NCBI GenBank assembly: GCA_964035545.1
Contig: OZ037770.1
Coordinates: 15,908,642-15,972,641, forward strand
Direction of reading: 5' to 3'
Length of the DNA: 64,000 nt
Origin: Bugula neritina
Taxonomy: Eukaryota > Bryozoa > Gymnolaemata > Cheilostomatida > Bugulidae
In this document: piece by piece, positions 57,901 through 64,000 of the stretch
Numbering within the stretch: position 1 is the stretch's first letter
Layout: each line of letters begins with the position of its first letter
Position numbers and translations under genes: made by a program
Notes under the pieces: generated by a model
Databases searched by the model: none
The model's input: only the letters and a program-made list of their open reading frames with translations
What the model was told of the DNA's origin: nothing

Positions 57901-60900
57901 TTTGTCTACTCTACGAAACCTTGGTAGTCTTGATCTCTCTCGCAACCTTCTTAGTGAAATAGGACATCGGACATTTAGACATCTTAGCAAACTAAAGGTG
58001 TGTAAAAACATATTCAAACTATTATGTATCCAAATGATAATCTAACTTAATATAGCAAAATATAATATTGTTAAAAATAATACATAGTATAACAAAATAT
58101 ATAAAAATGTCAAATATAGTATAATGCAAATAACTATGTATAACTATGTTATGCTATGTTGTGCCTTTGCTACAGTGAGTATTGTGTTGCAGTGTAGAGT
58201 AGTGTATTGTAGTGTAGAGTAGTGTAGAGTAGTGTAGAGTAGCGTAGAGTAATGTAGAGTAGAGAGTAGAGTAGTGTAGAGTAGCGTAGAGTAGTGTAGA
58301 GTAGCGTGTTGTAGTGTCAGGCTGAGATTTTGTATACTATGTATACATTTCCAATCTTAGCTTTTTAAGAATTTAATATACTTGATGTTTTAAATGCAGT
58401 TTGCTAACGCAGAGTGCTAACACATATATTAACACAGTGTGGACACATCTAGGTCTTATACTTGGGAGGTAATAAACTAAGAGAAGTTCCGAAAAAGCTG
58501 CCCCAGAATCTTGAGCAACTGCAACTTGACCATAACTTGATCTCTCATGTTTCAAAAGACGTCTTCAGTAAAGTTCCACGGCTCTCTAGACTTACCTTGA
58601 ACAACAATATGATAGGTGAGTGGGTTAGAGATCAATGTGATATGTTACAGAGTAAGTTAGAGATCAGTGTGATATGTTACAGAGTAAGTTAGAGATCAGT
58701 GTGATATGTTACAGAGTAAGTTAGAGATCAGTGTGATATATTACAGAGTAAGTTAGAGATCAGTGTGATATGTTACAGAGTAAGTTAGAGATCATAGTGA
58801 TGTGTTACAGAGTAAGTTAGAGATCAGTGTGATATGTTACGGGGTAAGTTAGAGATCAGTGTGATATGTTACAGAGTAAGTTAGAGATCAGAGTGATATG
58901 TTACAGAGTAAGTTAGAGATCAGTGTGATATGTTACAGAGTAAGTTAGAGATCAGTGTGATATGTTACAGAGTAAGTTAGAGATCAATATGGTATGTTAC
59001 AGAGTAAGTTAGAGATCAATATGGTATGTTACAGAGTAAGTTAGAGATCAGTGTGATATGTTACAGAGTAAGTTAGAGATCAATATGGTATGTTACAGAG
59101 TAAGTTAGATATCAGTGGGATATGTTACAGAGTAAGTTAGGTATCAGTGTAATATGTTACAGAGTAAGTTAGAGATCAATATGGTATGTTACAGAGTAAG
59201 TTAGAGATCAATATGGTATGTTACAGAGTAAGTTAGAGATCAATATGATATGTTACAGAGTAAGTTAGAGATCAGTGTGATATGTTACAGAGTAAGTTAG
59301 AGATCAGTGTGATATGTTACGGAGTAAGTTAGAGATCAATATGATATGTTACAGAGTGAGTTAGAGATCAGTGTGATATGTTACAGAGTGAGTTAGATAT
59401 CAGTGTGATATGTTACAGAGTAAGTTAGAGATCAGTGTAATATGTTACGGAGTAAGTTAGAGATCAATATGATATGTTACAGAGTGAGTTAGAGATCAGT
59501 GTGATATGTTACAGAGTAAGTTAGAGATCAATATGGTATGTTACAGAGTAAGTTAGAGATCAGTGTGATATGTTACAGAGTAAGTTAGAGATCAGTGTGA
59601 TATGTTACAGAGTAAGTTAGAGATCAGTGTGATATGTTACGGAGTAAGTTAGAGATCAATATGATATGTTACAGAGTGAGTTAGAGATCAGTGTGATATG
59701 TTACAGAGTGAGTTAGATATCAGTGTGATATGTTACAGAGTAAGTTAGAGATCAGTGTAATATGTTACGGAGTAAGTTAGAGATCAATATGATATGTTAC
59801 AGAGTGAGTTAGAGATCAGTGTGATATGTTACAGAATACGTACACAAGAAGGCATTGAGTAATCTCGCAGAGTTGAAAGTTCTGGATATGAGTTCTAACT
59901 TGATATCTAGACTCAGCTCTGACATGTTTGAGGACTTAGCAAGGCTAGTGGAGTTAGATGTGTCAAACAATCCAATAATAGCCATAGAATCTGGAGCTAT
60001 GGATGGGTTGTGGAGCTTAGATAGCCTAAGAATGGGTAAATTTTAAAACTCAGACTATTGCTATAAAATACTCAGACTATAATTATACTCAAACTATATA
60101 CTCAGACTATATACTTATTCAGATAATTTGGGTCACAACATAGCCTCTGGCGCTAGACTGAAAGGGGCGGTACTACCAGACAGCCCACGTCTCAGGATCC
60201 TCAGTCTATCCAATTCCCATGCTCTTACCAAGTCTATTCTGATGTCAGACCTGACCATGTATCACCTCAGATCGGTAGAGTATCTCAATCTCATGAAGAA
60301 TAACTTGAGGGAGCTGCCAGCCACCTTCCCGCAGTTTCTTCCTAATCTACAACGAATCCAGCTTTCCAATAACCCGTGGACATGCAGCAGGTGGGTTCAG
60401 ATTGAGTGAATTTTAGCTGACAGGAAGTAGTTGCTGCATAAACACTTCCTGTCTTGTATCTTATTATATCTGTGAGCATACAATTTACTTGCAGTAATTG
60501 ACAGTTATGTGGGTGTATGAAAACGTTTTGTCACTCCAAGTCAAATAGTTTGCTGTGACAGAGTAGATATGACAGAGTAGATGTGACAGAGTAGGTGTGA
60601 CAGAGTAGATGTGACAGAGGAGGTGTGACAGAGGAGGTGTGACAGAGGAGATGTGACAAAGGAGGTGTGACAGAGGAAATGTGACAGAGGAGGTGTGACA
60701 GAGTAGGTGTGACAGAGGAGATGTGGCAGAGGAGATACTACAGAGGAGATGTGACAGAGAAGATGTGACAGAGTAGATGTGACAGAGTAGAGGTGTTGGC
60801 TGGTTTCAATACGGAGTGTGTTGTTGCTATTGCAGGGACTTGTATTGGCTGAGAGTGTGGCTACTGAGTGGTATTATAGAGTCGCCTGACCTCTCCCACA

Positions 60901-60986
60901 TATATTGTGATCAGCCTTCACACCTGCAAGAGAGACAACTCATCGACCTTGACACTTATGACTGGGTCAGCTCGGATGGACGCTGA
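54935..60986 (+). CDS. Secreted leucine-rich-repeat protein, 556 aa
   Basis: Ten exons: 54935-55129, 55244-55405, 57022-57162, 57324-57425, 57591-57750, 57870-57997, 58453-58615, 59835-60035, 60123-60390, 60836-60986, all in phase. ATG 54935 begins a signal peptide (MAALLLRLLFSALCMLSAAT). An LRRNT cap has Cys at 30, 34, 36 and 43. About 15 LRRs follow (for example LRKLLLGNNNISRI, LGSLDLSRNLLSEI, LEQLQLDHNLISHV, LKVLDMSSNLISRL, LQRIQLSNNPW). A C-terminal cap starts at NPWTC (Cys504) and has the WLRVWLLSG and Cys-Asp-Gln-Pro features of LRRCT. There is no transmembrane segment after the cap, so the protein is predicted to be secreted, as in chondroadherin or Slit-type matrix LRR proteins; no orthologue is named. 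An acceptor-like atatttcag lies just before the ATG, so a 5' UTR intron is possible. Confidence 0.9.
55437..56278. repeat. 15-bp minisatellite, about 56 copies
   Basis: Unit atattatactgtact / atattatactgtatt in LRR-gene intron 55406-57021. The 15-bp period creates open frames of about 290 codons that are not genes. Confidence 0.97.
56279..56812. repeat. 14-bp minisatellite, about 38 copies
   Basis: Unit ggtggtagaggtaa / ggtggtagaggtag follows directly after the 15-bp array in the same intron. One sharp boundary (actgtggtagagata) joins the two. Confidence 0.97.
58190..58318. repeat. GTGTAGAGTA array
   Basis: About 12 copies of agtgtagagt in LRR-gene intron 57998-58452. Confidence 0.9.
58616..59834. 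repeat. LRR-gene intron made entirely of 30-bp mini-intron-like units
   Basis: The whole intron from donor (atag|gtgagtgggttagagatc) to acceptor (gatatgttacag|aatacg) is about 40 units containing gtaagttagagatcagtgtg followed by atatgttacaga. Each unit starts with a donor-like gtaagt or gtgagt and ends with the same gttacag that serves as the true acceptor. Confidence 0.97.
60545..60790. repeat. 12-bp array
   Basis: About 20 copies of gtgacagaggag / atgacagagtag in the last LRR-gene intron 60391-60835. Confidence 0.92.
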
Positions 60987-61231
60987 CTGAGTTATTCTAC
61001 TAGTTTTGTACACAATTAGTCATATTCCCTATTTTCATAGCTAGAAGCATTGTACAAGAGTTAGTTTTATATTATTCTTCGGTTTAAAATTAGCATATTA
61101 GCATAGCTTCACATATATTTTATTATGCAACAGTTTATAGAAATTATTAGCAGCTTCCGTTTTCTTCTCTTAAATCTCTAAAAAAATGAGCACTTAAATT
61201 ATTTTGTAAAAAGGAAATGTATGAAATAGAA

Positions 61232-61237
61232 TTTATT
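61232..61237 (-). terminator. Polyadenylation signal, GPCR gene
   Basis: tttatt on the plus strand (AATAAA on minus), about 133 bp after the GPCR stop. It lies 5' of the plus-strand signal at 61283, so the two converging transcripts should overlap. Confidence 0.5.
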
Positions 61238-61282
61238 ATCATATCATAGTTTTCCATCAGTTATTGCTAGAAATACTAAAGA

Positions 61283-61288
61283 AATAAA
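61283..61288 (+). terminator. Polyadenylation signal, LRR gene
   Basis: aataaa about 300 bp after the LRR stop codon, in taaagaaataaaactgg. It is the first canonical signal on the plus strand after the stop. Confidence 0.6.
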
Positions 61289-61369
61289 ACTGGAGGAGTG
61301 ACTACTCGGTATTTTCAAAGTATTCATATGAACTTCCTTTTCTTCAAGCAGAAGTCTGCCGAGAGTTGA

Positions 61370-64000
61370 TCAACTCAACTCAGCGCTTGATTGGCTCAAC
61401 TCTGAGTTCCGTCTGAAACATTTAACAACTTGTACAAGATGTCTTTTGAAGCGGCTGGAGGTTGCGGTGTAGATAAACAGGTTGATGGAGCTGTTTATGA
61501 TGAGAAAATTGTAGGCAATGATGTCTAGCTCTTCAGCAAACTTCCAGTCTGCGTTTATTCTAGAGATCAGTTGCATTATCATGTCCAAAGCTTGGCATAT
61601 TGAAAATATGATTGTCACTATTATAAGCATTCTAATTACATGATCATACTGTCTCTGGATGTTTGTAGTTTGAGTCACTGCAGGTGGTGATGTCACTGCA
61701 GGTGGTGATGTCACAGCAGGTAGTGATGTCACAGCAGGTAGTGATGTCACAGCAGGTGATGATGTCGCAGCAGGTGATGTCACAGCTGGTGGTGATGTCA
61801 CAGCAGGTGATGATGTCACAGCTGGTGGTGATGTCACAGCTGGTGGTGATGTCACAACAGGTAGTGATGTCACAGGAGGTAGTGATGTCACAGCAGGTAG
61901 TGATGTCACAGCAGGTAATGTCACAGCAGGTGGTGATGTCACAGGTGGTAGTGATGTCACAGCAGGTAGTGATGTCACAGCAGGTAGTGATGTCACAGCT
62001 GGTGGTGATGTCACAGCAGGTGATGATGTCGCAGCAGGTGATGATGTCGCAGCAGGTGATGATGTCATGGTATTATACTTGTCATGTATGTTGTTGTTGG
62101 TAAAGGAAGTAACAAGCTGGTTTCTGGAGAAACTGCAGGTAAAGCTGCAGGTAAAGCTGTTGGAAGATGCAGATAGACTAGGATTCTTAGTGCAAGACTT
62201 GGCGGGTTTCTTCTGTTGAAATAAACAAGTTTAGTAAAGTGAAGGATTGAGTTATGATGAATGATACAAGTTTATCACCTGTACTATACCTGTAATACTG
62301 TGTACTATACCTGCACTACTGTACTACTGTAATACTGTACTACCTGCACTACTGCACTACTGCACTACCTGCAAGGTGCGGTTCTTGTGGAAGACCATTC
62401 TAGTTCTGATGACTCTAATGAGGTGATAGTTGGTGAAGGTGAGGATACTGAGAGGTACTACGTACATGACTAAGAGATACGACATGAATGTGTAGCCCCA
62501 GATATAATAGATATTCCTTCCCACTGACTCTACAAATATACCATAGAATGTTACACTCTCACATAGCTTCAGATTCATAGAATGTTACACTCTCAGATAG
62601 CCTTAAAATCTTACTTTCTGGCAAACTCAGCAACTCGCCATCACACAGGTCAATCCTCTCTGCTAGGTCTGGTATTGCCACGTAATACTCGAAGAATCTC
62701 GGGACAGAGTAGATCACGTCGACTGCAGCTAGTAATAGGATCTGAAGTTTAGCATTCCGTGGGGTACACCAGAGAGCTGCCTTGGTACGATGACATATGG
62801 ATATGTACCTGTAAATATAGCGATATGTACCTGTAGAAATATCGATATGTACCTGTAGATATATTGATATGCACCTATAGATATATCGATATGTACCTGT
62901 AGATATATCGATATGTACCTGTAGATATATTGATATGCACCTGTAGATATATCGATATGTACCTGTAGATATATTGATATGCACCTGCAGATATATCGAT
63001 ATGTACCTGTAGATATATCGATATGCACCTGTAGATATATCGATATGCACCTGTAGATATATTGATATGTACCTGTAGATATACAGTGATAAGTACCCGT
63101 AGATATAGTGACTTGCTCTCACCTGTCAGCTGACATCAGCACGATGCACCAGGTGCTTGCAAGGTGTACCATGTGCTCCAAAGGGTGGGCCACCACAGAG
63201 ATGTATCCTGTAAAACCATATGAGATGCTTTAACTAAAAGTAAATAAGACAACTCTAACAATGCCAACTCTCAGCAATGCAGTGGAACACATAAGTGTTA
63301 GGAGTGCAAGAGAAATGAGACAACTCCCAACTAATACAACCTGCATTGGGTATCTGTGGGCCAGGTTCGAGTATGTGAGAGTATATGCTGTGGTTCTCCG
63401 TCACTGACAAACAAAGAATCACAAAGATGTCTAGAATTGAAAGTGTAAACAAGAATATGTCTGTAGAGGTCTTTTTCCTGATGGAGCGGATTACAAATGC
63501 TACAAGGATTTGTGAGAAAACTCCTAAAAAATAAAATCTCTTTGGAATACCTACACAGCATCCTTATTTACTTTAGAATACACGGCATCATTCTAAACTT
63601 TAGAAGTACATTTTTGTATTTTAGAAGCATCTATCATTATTGCTACAAATTGTTCATATGAAACTATAGGCTATTATAATAGCCACTGTGACATGTAAAA
63701 TAGCACTTACTAAAGCCTGAAAGCAAGCTATTGTAGCCAGAGTAGATGTGACTTACTAACTGTAGCCAGAGTAGATATGACTTACCAACTGTAGCCAGAG
63801 TAGATGTGACTTACCAACTGTAGCCAGAGTAGATATGACTTACCAACTGTAGCCAGAGTAGATGTGACTTACCAACTGTAGCCAGAGTAGATGTGACTTA
63901 CCAACTGTAGCCAGAGTAGATATGACTTACCAACTGTAGCCAGAGTAGATATGACTTACCAACTGTAGCCAGAGTAGATGTGACTTACCAACTGTAGCCA
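61370..64000 (-). CDS. Rhodopsin-class (class A) GPCR, FMRFamide/neuropeptide-receptor-like; 5' end beyond window
   Basis: Minus-strand exons 63523-63341, 63207-63123, 62808-62615, 62529-62369 and 62212-61370 join in phase and give 487 residues from late TM1 to the stop. The end of TM1 (VFSQILVAFVI) and TM2 (IFLFTLSILDIFVILCL) lead to TM3, which ends MSADRYISICHRT (DRY motif split by an intron). TM4 ends VIYSVPRFFEYYVA; the PRFFEY segment is typical of FMRFamide-receptor-like family members. TM5 is YIWGYTFMSYLLVMYVVPLS, then LIRVIRTRMV. TM6 is MLIIVTIIFSICQALDMI. TM7 ends INSSINLFIYTATSSRFKR, a variant NPxxY with Leu for Pro. ICL3 is very long and contains about 22 copies of a Thr-Ser-x-Pro-Ala-Val hexapeptide. 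The first coding exon (N-terminus, start of TM1) lies in or beyond the donor-bearing array at 63717-64000. Ligand unknown. Confidence 0.87.
61684..62068 (-). repeat. In-frame 18-bp repeat coding the GPCR third intracellular loop
   Basis: About 22 units of ggtgatgtcacagcaggt (plus strand) translate on the minus strand as TSSPAV/TSPPAV/TSLPAV. Twenty units are 18 bp and two are 15 bp, so all length changes are multiples of 3. The frame is open across the array and into TM6. Confidence 0.9.
62280..62368. repeat. CTGTACTACCTGCACTA array at the GPCR donor
   Basis: Irregular units of 8-17 bp in intron 62213-62368. On the gene strand they repeat gcag|gtagt, matching the real donor ttgcag|gtagtgcag. 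Confidence 0.8.
62809..63115. repeat. 22-bp array carrying an AG|GT junction in GPCR intron
   Basis: About 14 units, gene-strand ctacaggtacatatcgatat, fill intron 62809-63122. The real acceptor is tttacag|gtacatatccatatg, so each unit carries the acceptor plus the first bases of the exon. Confidence 0.96.
63717..64000. repeat. 29-bp array carrying acceptor- and donor-like motifs, right edge
   Basis: About ten copies. The gene-strand (minus) unit contains ctctggctacagttggtaag followed by tca. It continues past the window. Reading ...GCT ACA GTT G|GTAAGT gives the phase needed by the next GPCR exon (63523), so one copy is probably the true donor of the upstream coding exon. Confidence 0.93.

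Overview
The window is nuclear DNA from an invertebrate animal. Six multi-exon protein genes can be reconstructed with GT-AG introns and matching splice phases. Their families are animal ones: a SUEL/galactose-binding lectin, the copper chaperone COX17, p90 ribosomal S6 kinase (RSK), a secreted LDLa protein, a secreted leucine-rich-repeat protein and a rhodopsin-class peptide GPCR. There is no operon structure. The phylum cannot be fixed from this sequence.

Layout, left to right. (1) Minus strand, 1-9168: a secreted protein with two Gal_Lectin domains, complete at its 5' end and running off the left edge. (2) Minus strand, 13770-14854: COX17, 63 aa in two exons. (3) A degenerate tRNA-like sequence at 17026-17097. 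(4) Plus strand, 18076-35541: a 17-exon RSK of 745 aa. An in-phase alternative first exon at 23066-23746 would give a 933 aa form with a different N-terminus. (5) 35.5-47.1 kb: no recognisable gene, mostly tandem arrays. (6) Plus strand, 47103-49477: a 242 aa secreted protein with an LDLa domain, a basic stretch and a coiled coil. (7) Plus strand, 54935-60986: a 556 aa secreted LRR protein. (8) Minus strand, 61370 to the right edge: a GPCR with a long repeat-built third intracellular loop. The LRR and GPCR genes converge and their 3' ends probably overlap. The six genes show no shared pathway.

The dominant feature is tandem repetition. Nearly every intron and intergenic gap is filled by a private minisatellite of 10-42 bp, some exceeding 2-4 kb, including a 4.1 kb array of 16-bp units with higher-order duplication. 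In several introns the repeat unit contains the gene's own splice junction, that is exon-edge bases plus the GT donor or AG acceptor. One LRR intron is built from end to end of about 40 units of 30 bp, each looking like a tiny intron (GTAAGT...TTACAG). A GPCR intron repeats an AG|GT junction about 14 times. These junction-bearing arrays are the most unusual thing here. Most long open frames in the window are by-products of repeats and are not genes.
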